Below, piece after piece: positions 1-11,962 of a DNA stretch of 64,000 bases. Each line of letters starts with the position of its first letter. The stretch's first letter is position 1. The stretch spans positions 30,233,933-30,297,932 of the forward strand of contig NC_064439.1 in the NCBI RefSeq assembly GCF_023343835.1, written 5' to 3'. The stretch is from Lagopus muta (taxonomy: Eukaryota > Chordata > Aves > Galliformes > Phasianidae). The notes beneath the pieces are model-generated. The model was not told the origin of the DNA and made no database searches. It was given only the letters and a program-made list of their open reading frames with translations. The translations under genes and the position numbers were made by a program.

Positions 1-3000
1 GCTAAGGTTAGTTTGTCTCAGTCAGTTGTTCATACTGAATAATGGGGATATAGTTTTTCTCTGAAGCAGTTATTTAAATATCTGGCATTATGAGGTTCTG
101 TTGCTGAGAATGAAAATAAACCAGATCAAAGCTCCTTCCCTTTTTTTTTTTTTCCTAGTGGTGGGTGCCTGAACTTTATAATCTAGGTCAAACCAGTTCC
201 ACATCAGTAGCTAAGGGGGAAAAAAATGCCCTTCATTATGTTAACAAAAACAGTGGTTTACATGTGCATATATGCCAAATTCATTAGGCAGGTAATGAAG
301 CATTTGCACAAATGTAATTACATAGAGCAATTCTGACAGTTCATAACACTGCATTAATAATCACTACAATTAGTTCTGATGATGGAAGCAATTTACAGCG
401 CGTCACATGTATAAATAATGGTGCATTTCCTGCATGTGTCATTATTATGTATTAAGGATGCCACCTTGTTGTGACTTTCTCAGTAATGTTCCCCTTGAGT
501 CGAAGTTAAGGGTAGATGAGTGATTTTATTTCTGAGCTACAGCATATTTTACACTTGTATAGTTTAAATACTCAGTTGAGGTCATTTATGTAAGTTCTGT
601 AAATGCAGTGTCTAAATAATTGCAATAATTATTTGCTGCTGAATAATGTGGTTAGTACGGAACAGGTCCTCCTGTGGTCAGAATTTAATGAAATATAAGA
701 GATATTTATAGCTTTAAAGAAAAAAAAAAAAAGTATTACCCCTTGGTGATATGCTTTCCTCTGTATCTCCTAACTTGCATTTACTCTTAGAAATTAATTG
801 TCCTTTTTAATTTTTCCCCTACTGACCTATTTTGGCTAATAGGACATGAAACTGGTTTTCCTTTCTGTAGTACTTGGTGTCACTTTGAAATTATTGTTTA
901 ATTTTATGGTGATGATTTAATAATGTTTCTCATTTAGAAAACAAGTCTTTAAAATCAGCTGATTCCAACTTTCAGTTCTCTTTGCTATTAATCTTACCAC
1001 TCTTTAAGCTTAGTTCTTTTTAAACCATACTTCATAAGCTTGGTAATTAATTCTGCTAATTAAAGAGAAGGAGGATTCTGATGGCAGGAAGGACTAGAAA
1101 GGTCTGTAAGAGCAAGAATTATTTCAGCTCTCCCTTTGGTAATAATGCTTACTGGCCCTTTTCATTGTAGAGGTTAGTGATTCATTACACTGTGGCTTTA
1201 TCAGCATTTTTTAACATAGATATTGTAGAGAGAAGAGTGAAAGACTTTCCGAAATGCAACTTCGTATGCAAATGCACATGTGCACATGTGTGTGAATACA
1301 TATATATTGATATAACTCCCAGTTTGGTACCCTTCGGGAACAAACTTGTTTCATAGAAGTAGGGATTGAGCAGAGTAGCGGAAACGCTGAGTCACAGCTT
1401 GAACCAGTGATTGAGCACCTGGTGGGAAGGCAGGGCCAAAACCCAGAGGAGCTCGCGTGCAAGCAATGCTTCTCAGTGACCGGAAGGGCTGGAGCCAGGA
1501 TCCATCCCTTCCCAGACCTCATTTAAGGGTTGGCAGTGGAGGCAAGGGTATCTTGCTGGAGGTCCCTGTGTACCTGAGACCTTACAAAGGTAAGCACATT
1601 TTCTTCTTTTTTGTTTCTGCATCCACAGCTGCTGTACAGGGTTTGTTCTCGTGTGCTGCAGCCTCGGATTGTGCCACCCCACTATTATTGCAGTACCTAC
1701 CATCACATTACAACCAGGAATAATAGACTAGAAAGCATTAGCTAGCCCATCAGCTACTGCAGAGTTTCCCATCTCCTGTCATCATTGGCATCAGTTTATG
1801 CTGTGAATTAATACTTAACATTCTTGCATCTCAATTGGACTTAACACTTTTTCCCACTGGAGAGATGAATTCTGCCACACTCAACACTGGCAACTAAGGT
1901 GAAGTGTCCTCACCTCAGTGTCCCACTTTTTCCCTCCACTGCATTGTCCATGTATGCACATACATGGAGCTGTTTGGTGTTGAGGGGGATGTGAGCTCTA
2001 CTCTCTGTATTCATCCAGTGAGCAATGGTTTAGGCCTTTCTGAATAGAAACAGACCAATTTTTCATAATTACAACAGCAGTTATGCAAACCTGACAGCCC
2101 AAATAATTTCTAATACAAAGCCCTCACTTTTCTTGCAGCAGTGAAAATGTCCCTCTTATGAGCTTTGATTATTCCCATGTAATCAACGTTTCTAAAGGTA
2201 CATGTCTGAATGAGCCTTACAGAGTTAGAATACTGACACACTTTTCCAAAATACAAAGGGAAGCAACCATTCCTTTAGAGAAATATATTTTAAATGTAAA
2301 AAGCATTACGTGTGCTTCTATTGCTGACCAAGAGGCGCAAGCTTATTCTGACAGCAAAGAAGTCCCATTTTTAGCCAAAGTTATTGGTATTTTTCACAAG
2401 GCTTAGGCTTCTCATTACCAGTGTGTGACATTGCTCATTATGTCCTGGTGGCCTTTTTTTCTACCTTTCTTCCTTTTTTTCCCCCTCCATTCTCTTCCAC
2501 TCAATTTAAAAGAAAGATGGATTCGAGTCTCACATATTCCAATTGAAATAAAGTTTCAGCAAGCATACTGGAATAGCAGCAGCTATTTTACGTGTTCTGT
2601 TCTGTCATATCATGTAATATTTAAAGCCTATAATTAAGTTTTTACTTGAACTGTTGGGAGGCAAATACTGCCCCCAAGGGCGTAAGGGTTCCTGTTTGGA
2701 AAGGCTTCATCATAAACTGGCATATTTTGCAAACCAAAGGGTAGCAAAAAGAAGCTTCAAACCCTGTGAAGCCAAATGAAGCAGAAAGACAGTAGTTCCT
2801 TGAATAAAATGTGTTACTGCTGCTAATCACAAAGCGTAACAGCAACATTATGGCTGGAGTTCTACAATAAACATAATGCTTATGTGATGTGGCAGCAATG
2901 GGATTAACATTAATTCAGTTTTTACTGAATTTTTTGAATAAATCCCAAATACAAATGAAGTAGAATTTCAGTTACTTGGTGTTTCCTAGTGAGGCAATAT

Positions 3001-6000
3001 AAAAGGCTGCAATCAGATACAAGTTTTTTTATTTCTCCTCTAAGAAAGGCACAGTAGGTTACCTTCCTGTCACTCGTGAGGATTATGTTTTTAAAGATCT
3101 GCATGGGAAAATACTTTCACTTGCTAATGAGTTATTTTCTCTTATACCATGCAGTGTTTTGAAAATGTACTTTTCTCCTTAAAGATTTTTAGGAGGGATA
3201 AGTTAGAAAATATGACGTTAGGCTCAGATGAGACTGCTTTACACCGTCAGACAGTTATAGTCATAAACTTGATATTATTACTCGAGTATTTATAGGTACC
3301 TCTTGCTGGATTGAAAAAAATAATAATAATAGCAAGAAAGCCAGGAAATCTGTACTTCAGTGCAGTTATGTCCGAAACAACAAAAAAAAACAGCAGTGAG
3401 AATACTTAACTATGAAGCTTTGTGGAAGGAAATACTGGATATTTTTTTTTTTTTTGTTTCTCATAACAGTATTTATTATGAGCAGCTTTGATTTTATTCT
3501 TTTGAAAACTGATGTTGTTTCACCTAATGATCTTGGGTAGATTCTACAGGAGGATTTGGGTTGTCTCTTTGGTGTCCACACCACTGAAGCCTGGGACTGC
3601 AGGCTCTGCTTCATACATTTGCCAGAATTCATCACCTTGTCTGTGTTAATAACTTTCATACCTAAACCTCTTGAATGTATATACATAGTTCATTAAACTC
3701 AGGGTAAATTCATTTTTCAGGACTGGAGCCTTCTGGGGAAGTCCACAAGCTTTCTCGTCTTTATGGTCCCGTCATACCAGAAATTTGACTGTCTGTTGTG
3801 GAATAAATTACCTGACTTGAAATGAGCACAATGATTCATCACCAGAAGATTTTGTCTGCAAAGGTTTGTGACTTGGCACACTGCTTCTTTAAATACTTTT
3901 GCAAGCACTTACTTGGCAACTTGGATTCTGTGTTTTGTAACACTGCTTTATATAGCCAGCCTAGTCACTTTCTGGTTCAGTGTATTTAGGTCTCAATTTT
4001 CCTATTTTAATTATTTTGTTTTAAGAGGTTACTATTTAGAAATGCCTGGGCAGAAAGAAAGATATGCTTTTTGTTAAGCTGCACTTTAATTGATAGATTC
4101 CCCTGATACAGCAGTCCAGAGTGGCACAACCCTCGAGACATCTATCTAATTGCTTAAATGTCTTTTTCTCTGGATAGATAATAGCATGAAAACATTACAT
4201 GTTTCCTTTCATTTTCATGTTCCCAAAACAGGGAGAACAGCTTATTAGAGCACGCATCGTTCTTCACAGCTCTCTCACACATCTGTTTCTGTAGCTCCAG
4301 CTTTGTCAAATTGCCACCAGCTGACATATACTGCATGATCTGAACTTTGCCTTTGAGTTTTGGTCCCGGATGGCATGTAGAGCAGCTAAGAGCCTAAGGT
4401 GCAAAACTGCCAAAGCTGCTTCTGTTCAGAAACAAAGGGCAGAACTTCCAAGTGTACAAGAAGAAAATGCTACTCTTGCATGGGAAATACTTTAATCTGT
4501 TTTCATATATGAACATCCACATAGATCTGTATAAAATGTGGATGAATATGGATGAATATACAGATAAGAACAACCCTAGCTGATACCCCTCTGCTGCTGA
4601 GCTAGCCACTTCAGAGCATTTACTGCATACAATTTGTGGAAATCACCCGAGAGCTTTTTCTAGTGCCCTTTCCAGACTTGTTATTTTTCTTTGTCCAAAG
4701 GTAAAAAGCTTTTTTGGAAGAGAAAAAAAAATAGCAAGTTGTGTTGGAACAGGTCATTTGCTGAGCCTGGCTAGCTTAGGGAAAGTGCACTTTTCACCCT
4801 TAACTCTGCCATAAGGTTCTGGGCAATATCAGTTTGCTCACATCTCCCTGTCCCTAGCAAGTGGGTTTTCATATGTCAAAGAGCCACACGCAGATTAACG
4901 CAATTGGAAGGAACTGCTCTGAAGAAGAGGCCCAAGAGGAAGTTGCCATGGAGATGAGGAGGCTAAACACTACTGTACTTGTGACCTCCGCCAGGATGAT
5001 TTCTCCAAATGACAGCGGAGGTCATGGGGGCACACGGGGAAGCTGGTTCTGCCTGTCCCTGCTCTGCATCCAGCCCCTGGGTGAGTAAAGAATGACTGCT
5101 TCCCGTTTAGGCAGTCCATTAACCTTCACAAGCCTGAACTTTCATTCGAATAATTGTAAAATAAGTATAGGTGGTGAAACCTGAGGAGAATCACTGCTAT
5201 TTGTATGGCCTTTGGAAAGTTTAGAGACCCAACCCCGAGCAGGGATCCGCTGCTGTTTCAGGGAACGAGATTATATCTTTCCAAGCTCTCTGCTGTAATT
5301 GGAAAATGTTACAGCACTGGTGAAAACAGAAACTTGCATGCACTGGCTGATGGTCAAATGAATGCAAACAGGACAGATGTGCATGAATCTCCATTCTGTG
5401 TTTGCTGGGGAGATTGCCTTGTCTTTTACTCACCTATGTTGCTGCTGAATTGCTTTAGCCGTAATACCTTTTGCAAGGTGTGTTAGAATTAGGCAGCACA
5501 AGTCAGCTTTGCTGTCCCTCATCTGGGGTACAACATAGGGACACAATGGTGGTGGGTCCTTGCACAGAGCTCAGTGGGCTGCAGTTCTGGCTGCACGCGA
5601 GGCTCCAGGAGTGCCAGCACAGAGCAGTAAGTGCCGCAGCCTGATGGCATTGATCTTTCACTCAAGGTGAATAACAAGGCTCTTTTCAACACCCAGGCAT
5701 TGCTTCGAAGTGGCGTCTTAAGGCACAGCTTATTGTGGATGAGGTTAGTTGTACTGGCTTCAGTGTAGATAAATGGCTGGTTGCAGAACCAAGATTACTT
5801 CAGAAATAAGTGTTTCTTGGTATTATTTTGAGCAGTAGCTTGTTGTCGACTGTTCTAAATGCCAAAAGCCTTTAAATTTTATTGTGATATTGTGGATAGG
5901 ACCCTGCATTAGCAAAAAATGGCTTCTGTGAAAAGCACCACTTACAGTCAGAAATAGTTCACAGCAGCAATAACTTGCAAGTCTAGCCTAAATCCCAGAC

Positions 6001-6089
6001 AGGTCTGCGTTGAGTTCAGAGAGGCTCTGAATCTGAATGCTGATAAGCAGTTCACACCCTCTAATAATCCTTAAGTAGCATCAGGGAGG
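1..6089. other. AT-rich intergenic DNA, no gene recognised
   Basis: Apart from the dispersed repeat at 1379-1595, I see only AT-rich non-coding sequence with short runs of A or T. No exon of DNAH11, the expected left neighbour, could be recognised. One exon-like block at 4854-5080 has good splice-site look-alikes but no known protein similarity. Confidence 0.6.
1379..1595 (+). repeat. Hairpin-bearing dispersed repeat, copy 1
   Basis: Shares extended similarity with 53263-53472 and 22275-22517 (both inverted). Shared blocks in order: GCTGAGTCACAGC, GAACCAGTGATTGAGCACCTG, a hairpin region at 1452-1476 (here decayed), a TTTAAG box near 1522, GGGTTGGCAGTGGAGGCAAG, and a 3' end CTTACAAAGGTAAGC. 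The TTTAAG box downstream of a hairpin and the splice-donor-like end would fit an LTR or a 5' UTR, but I could not assign it to a named family. An apparent exon-like frame here (ending LEVPVYLRPYKG before GTAAGC) is part of this repeat. Confidence 0.85.
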
Positions 6090-6166
6090 GCAGAAGATAT
6101 CTTCCACCCACACAGCAGAGCAGGTGTGAACCATTGTTTCAGCCTATTGAGAACAGGGAGGCTAAC

Positions 6167-7241
6167 ATGGTTTCCACCAAGCAACAGGTTTATTCCAAGA
6201 AGACTGTGGAAACCCAGACAGAGGGGCTGCTCAGAAATGTGGCTGTTCAAGTCTCTGGCTGCAGGGACTGCTTGAGCCTGCTGCTACCTGGGGAAGACGG
6301 CACCTGCGTGAGGTGTGAGCAAGTGGATGAGATACTCCAGCTGGTGATTGAGCTCAAGGAAGAGGTACAGAAACTTAGGACCATCAGGGAATGTGAGCGG
6401 GAGATAGACTGGTGAGGTGACTGGCTGGCATGTCAGAGGAAAAGGTGCCAGGGAGACAGTGGTGGATCCCCAGCCCCATCAGAGTAGGACAGACCTGACT
6501 GATGAGGAGGGTTGGACGAGGGTCCCTACTCGACGTCATGGGAACTCCCCCTGCCTGCCTATCCCGCATCCCCCGATCCCCCTTAGCAACAAATTTCACA
6601 TGCTGGAAATGGAAGGTGATGTGAGCAATGAGGTGATGGAGGATCTGCCGAGGAGGGAGCCTAAGGCAAGGAGGGAGTCTAAGGCAAGGCAGCCACCCCC
6701 ATGCCTCCAGACTGCCTCTCTCAGGAAAGAAAGAAGGGTGGTCGTGGTGGGTGACTCCCTTCTCAGAGGAATGGAGGGCCCCATATGCAGACCAGACCCG
6801 AGCTGCTGAGAAGTGTGCTGCCTTCCTGGGGCCCAGGTCAGGGACATAAGCAGGAAAATACCAAAGCTGGTGAGGCCCACTGATTACTTTCCGTTGCTCA
6901 TAGTTCAGGTGGGCAGTGAAGAAATTGCTCAGACAAGCCTACGGGCAATGAAAAGGGATTTCAAGGGTTTAGGGCACTTAGTTCAAGGTGCAGGAGTACA
7001 AGTAGTCTTTTGTTCTGTGCTATCAGGGGCAGTGTGGGACTCAGATCTTGCACGGAAGGTGCAAGCAATGAATAACTGGCTCAGAGGCTGGTGCTGAGCC
7101 AGAAACTTTGGGTTCTTCGACCATGGGGTAGTTTACTCAGCCCCTGGCTTGCTGTCCAACCATGGAGCCCACCTATCTCAAAGGAGGCAACGAATCTTAG
7201 CTCAGAAGCTAGCGGGGCTCATTGATAGAGCTTTAAACTAA
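6167..7241 (+). pseudogene. CR1 ORF1 (zinc-knuckle-like, coiled coil, SGNH-like), broken
   Basis: The first part from the ATG at 6167 has a cysteine pattern C-R-D-C ... C-V-R-C and a leucine/glutamate-rich coiled coil (EILQLVIELKEEVQKLR). The frame shifts near 6410. The second part has VVVVGDSLLRG, the GDS block I of SGNH/GDSL hydrolases, which CR1 ORF1 proteins are known to carry. It is cut by TGA at 6807-6809. A third part (VCCLPGAQVRD ... LLIVQVGSEEIA) is cut by TGA at 7095-7097, after which the homologous frame goes on (FGFFDHGVVYSAPGLL) to a TAA at 7239-7241. In living CR1 elements ORF1 acts as a nucleic-acid-binding protein; the esterase-like domain's role is not settled. Confidence 0.85.
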
Positions 7242-7243
7242 TT

Positions 7244-10092
7244 ATGACGGGGGAAGGGGACAGTACAGGCCTCACAAAAGAAGAGCCTAGGGGAATGATT
7301 TTAGAGCTGGGAGTGAGGCAAATGACTCTGCTCAAGTGCATCTATACTAATGCACGCAGCATGAGCAACAAGCAGGAGGAACTGGAAGCGATTGTGCACC
7401 AGGCTAACTATGATCTAGCTGCTGTTACTGAAACATGGTGAGACTGCTCCCATGACTGGAGTGTTGAGATCGATGGTTATAAGCTCTTCAGATGGGACAG
7501 ACAAGGAAGGAAGGGTGGCGGTGTGGCCCTTTATATTAAAGACTGTTTTGATGTTGAAGAGCTTGAGATTGCAAATGATAAAGTGGAGTGTCTATGGGTG
7601 AGGATCAAGGGGAAGGCCTGTAGGGGAGACATCGTAGTTGGGGTCTGTTATAGACCACTGAATCAGGATGAGGAGATGGACGAAGCATTCTACGAGCAGC
7701 TTGCGAAAGTCGTGCGATCACCAGCACTCGTTCTTGTGGGGGATTTCAACTTCCCTGATATATGTTGGAAATATAACATGGCTCAAAGGAAGCAGTCCAA
7801 GAGGTTTCTAGAGTGTGTGGAAGATAGCTTCCTTACACAACTGGAAGAGAGCCTACCGGGGGTGATGCCCTGCTCCACCTGCTCTTTGCTAACAGAGAAG
7901 GACTGGTAGGTGATGTGAAAGTTGGAGACTGTCTAGGGCAGAGCGACCATGAAATTGTAGAGTTCTCTATTCTTGGAGATGTCAGAAGGGTGACTACCAA
8001 AACTGCTATCTTGAACTTCAAGAGGGCAGACTTTGACCTGCTCAAGACGCTTGTAGCACGGGTCCCTTGGGAGTCACTCCTTAAGGGTAAAGGGGTCCAG
8101 GAAGCCTGGATGCTCCTCAAGATGGAAATCTTAAAGGCACAAAAACAGGCTGTCCCTGAATACCATAAGGCGAGCCGTAGGGGGAGAAGACTGGTGTGGA
8201 TGAGCCGGGAATTACTGTCAAGACTCAGGAAGAAAAAGAGAGTCTATGTCCTCTGGAAGAAGGGACAGGCTACTAGGGGAGATTACAGTGAAGTTGCTAA
8301 GGTATGCAGGGAGGAAGTCCAGAAGGCGAAAGCCCATCTTGACCTTAGATTGGCCACTGCAGTAAAGGAGAATAAGAAATCCTTTTACAAATATATCAAT
8401 GGCAAGAGAAGAAACAAGGATAATCTCTATCCTTTAATTGATGCGGTGGGGAATGTGACCACAGATGACAAGGAGAAAGCTGAGGTCCTCAATGCCTTCT
8501 TTACATCTGTCTTTAATAGTCAGACCAGTTATCTCCAGGGCACTTTGTGCCCTGATCTGGATATCTGGGCTAATACGCAGAATGTCTCCCCGGAGATTGA
8601 GGTGGAGGCCATTAGGGAGCTCCTCCTCCATCTGGACAGTCACAAGTCCATGGGACTGGATGGACTTCATCCTAGGGTGCTGAGGGAGTTGGCAGGGGTG
8701 ATTGCTAAGCCGCTCTCAGCTATCTACCAGCGCTCTTGGTTGACTGGAGAGGTTCCAGAGGATTGGAGGCTTGCTGATGTGACTCCCATCTACAAGAAGG
8801 GCCGTAAGGAGGATCTGGGAAACTATGGGCCTGTCAGCCTGACCTCAGTGCCAGGGAAGGTCATGGAACAAATCCTCCTGGGAGAGATCACACGGCTCGT
8901 GCGCGACGTCCACGAGATCAGGCCCAGTCAGAATGGGTTCATGAAAGGCAGGTCGTGTTTGACCAACCTCATCTCTTTCTATGACTGGGTGCCCAGACTG
9001 GTAGATGAGGGAAAGGCTGTTGATGTAGTCTACCTAGACTTCAGCAAAGCCTTTGACATGGTCTCTCACAGTATCCTTCTGCAGAAACTGGCTGCCCGTG
9101 GCTTGGACAGTTTTACCCTCCATTGGATAAGGAACTGGCTGGAGGGCTGTGCTCAACGGGTGGTGGTCAATGGAGTGAAGTCTAGCTGGAGACCTGTTTC
9201 AAGTGATGTCCCCCAGGGGTCGGTGCTGGGGCCCATCCTGCTTAATATCTTCATTGACGACTTAGATGAAGGGATTGAGTGCACCCTGAGTAAGTTTGCA
9301 GATGACACCAAGTTGGGAGGTTGTGTCGATCTGCCTGAGGGTAGGGAGGCCCTGCAGAGGGATCTAGATAAGCTGGATTGCTGGGCCGAGGTGAATGGGA
9401 TGAGGTTTAACAAGGCCAAGTGTTGGGTCCTGCACTTTGGCCACAATAACCCCATGCAGTGTTACAGGCTTGGGGATGAGTGGTTGGATGACTGAAGAGG
9501 AAAGGGACCTGGGGGTGTTGGTTGATGCTCGGCTGACCATGAGCCGACAGTGTGCCCAGGTGGCCAAGAGGGCCAACGGCATCCTGGCCTGCATCAGAAA
9601 TAGTGTGGCCAGCAGGAGCAGGGAGGTAATCGTCCCCCTGTACTCAGTACTGGTGAGGCCGCACCTCGAGTACTGTGTTCAGTTTTGGGTCCCTCACTAC
9701 AAGAAAGACACTGAGGCCCTGGAATGTGTCCAGAGAAGGGCAACGAAACTGGTGAGGGATCTGGAGCACAAGTCTTACGAGGAGCGGCTGAGGGAGCTGG
9801 GATTGTTCAGTCTGGAGAGGAGGAGGCTCAGGGGAGACCTCATTGCACTTTACAACTTCCTGAAGGGAGGTTGTGGCGTAAAAGGGTCTGGCCTCTTCTC
9901 CCAGGCAAATAGTAGGACCCGAGGAAACGGCCAGAAGTTATACCAGAGGAGGTTTAGGTTGGACTTGAGGAGAAACTTTTTCTCTCAGAGCATGGTCAGG
10001 CACTGGAATGGCTGCCCAGGGAGGTGGTGGAGTTGCCGTCCCTGGCAGTGTTCAAGAGGTGCCTGGATGAGGAGCTACGCGATATGGTTTAG
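7244..10092 (+). pseudogene. CR1 ORF2 (AP endonuclease + reverse transcriptase), broken
   Basis: ORF2 starts with an ATG two bases after the ORF1 stop. Endonuclease landmarks are TNARSMSNKQEELE, the catalytic TETW, VGVCYRP, GDFNFPD and the terminal SDHEIVEF. Reverse transcriptase landmarks are [44 protein letters not shown] and the catalytic FADDTKL, followed by the C-terminal [12 protein letters not shown] segment. Lesions: TGA at 7439-7441 right after TETW, a frameshift near 7850 before the SDH motif, a frameshift near 9490, and another near 10010. The final frame ends at TAG 10090-10092. The 526-codon central stretch (7915-9495) is the longest intact piece and retains all RT catalytic aspartates. 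Confidence 0.93.
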
Positions 10093-10740
10093 TGCTTGTG
10101 ATACTAATAGGAATGGGAGGGTGGTTGGACTGGATGATCTTGCAGGTTGTTTCCAACCTTGCGATTCTGTGATTCTTTGATTCTATGAATCCCGAAGTCC
10201 TTACAGCACAGGAGCTGGGAGACTGGAAAACAAGTATGACTGCTGCAGTTTTTACTCAGTTCTATCATCAGTCAGAGGTCAGGACCCTGCAGAGGACCTG
10301 CCTGTTCTATCAGAACAGCCCAGTTAACGGTAACTGGTTGAGTATTGAGCTGGTTGATAACTTCATCTTCTACTATGAAAGTTATCACCCGAGTCTATCT
10401 CATGGAGGACAAAGCATCAGGGCAAAACTTCATGCAAGACACCTGCGTTTGGAGAGAAGGAATGGAGTTGCATATTTTTCTAGTCCAGCTTTTGGGTGTC
10501 AACAGCCAGGCAGAAAAGAAGGGGAGGGACATCATCTTTTAGGTCATTTCTTTACCTGATGAGCATTTGTATGCAAAATGGATTGGGATCACTACTTCTG
10601 ACAAGCCAAGAATTGATCAAATATCATATATTCTGGATTCTCTTCAGATCATACATCTTTTGCCCCTTACCAAAGATTTCTATGGAGAGGAACAAGCATA
10701 AGTGTCTTGGAATTTTCGGAGGCTTCTTGGTGGAGAGTTT

Positions 10741-11962
10741 TAGGCTGAGGTACTAAATGAGTTTTTTGCCTTAGTCTTCACTAGCAGCCAGGATTCTCAT
10801 ATTTCTCGCGTCCCTGAAGCTCACATCTGTGGGCCTCTAGATGGGAGCCTGGACAGTAAAGCTCCCTCCCTCTCCCCCCTTCTCCACCTCCCCCCAACTC
10901 TGCTGCAAGGGCTGAGCAAGTCTGAGGTCCTTGAGACTAAACATATACAAGTCTACGGGACCAGATGACACGCATCCCAGGTCCTAAAGGAGCTGGCTGA
11001 TGTGGTTGCTGAGCAGCTACTCATCATATTTGAAAAGTTGTGGCTGTCAGGCAAAGTCCCCAGGGACTGGAAAAAAGGAAACATCACTCCCATTTAAAAG
11101 AAAGGGAAGAAGGAGGACCTGGGGAACTGCAGGCCAGTATGCTTCACCTCTGTACCTGAGAAGATCATGGAGCAGATGCTCTTAGAAGACATGCTATGGC
11201 ACGACAGATGAGCAAGTGATCTGAAACAGCCAGCATGGCTTTACCAAGGTCATGCCTGATCAATCTGATTGCCTTCTGTGATGGAGTGACAGCATCAATG
11301 GACAGAGGGAAGGCGACTGATGTCCTGTACCCGGACTTCTGCAGGGCCTTTAACATGATCCCGCATGGTATCCTGGGCTCCATCGGAAGAGAGGTAGGCA
11401 TAAGGGACAGGGAAGTGATTGTCCCTCCCTTCTGTGTCATTGTGAGGCCCCATCTGGAGTAATGCATCCAGATGTGGGGACCCCAGTACAGGAAAGATGT
11501 GGAGCTGTTGGATAGGGCCCAGAGGAGGGCCACATGGTCATCAGAGATCTAGAGCACATCTCCTATGAAGACAGATTGAGGGAACTCAGCTTGTTCAGTC
11601 TGAAGAAGTCGTAAGTAAATCTCATTGCAGCCTACCAGTACTTAAAAGGGGATTATAAAAAGAAGGAGAATCAACTTTTTAGTTGGGTAGATAGTGATAG
11701 GACAAGGGGTAATGGTTTTAAGCTGAGGGAAGGTTTAGATTGGTTGTCAGGGGAAAGTTCTTTACAGAGATAGTGGTGATGTGCTGTAACAGGCTGCCCA
11801 GAAAAGTTGTGTATTCTCTGTCCCCAGAGGTGTTAAAGACCAAGTTGGATAGGGCCCTGGGCAACCCAGATCTAGTGCCTGATCTAGTAGGTGGCAACCT
11901 TGCCTACAACAACTGAGTTGGAACTGGATGATCTTTCCAACCCATGCCATTCTATGGTCTTG
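10741..11962 (+). mobile_element. Older CR1 LINE fragment (RT region to 3' end)
   Basis: Translated pieces on the plus strand match CR1 ORF2 in order: [54 protein letters not shown], then [17 protein letters not shown] and SISYEDRLRELSLFSL. Many stops and shifts show greater age than the neighbouring copy. The core catalytic RT region is missing: the text jumps from the SKAFD-like region (about 11340) to the REVIVP region (about 11405), so there is an internal deletion. The 3' end is the CCATTCTATGG-type terminus near 11960. Confidence 0.9.

Larger units (their letters stand above)
6090..10190 (+). mobile_element. Nearly full-length CR1 LINE, inactive
   Basis: A CR1 non-LTR retrotransposon with both ORFs recognisable and a 3' end of imperfect ATTCTRTG-type repeats at about 10163-10190. 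The order is ORF1, two bases, ORF2, then a short 3' UTR. I count seven disabling changes (three in ORF1, four in ORF2), mostly single-base frameshifts or TGG-to-TGA type stops. It is therefore dead but relatively young compared with other copies here. The 5' border is approximate: element-like sequence is clear from the ORF1 start at 6167, and some 5' UTR lies to the left. Confidence 0.95.

Noticed and set aside
1457-1592. Apparent coding exon ending at a GTAAGC donor
   Set aside because: The same sequence recurs at 53263-53472 with frame-breaking differences, so it is part of a dispersed repeat and not a unique exon.
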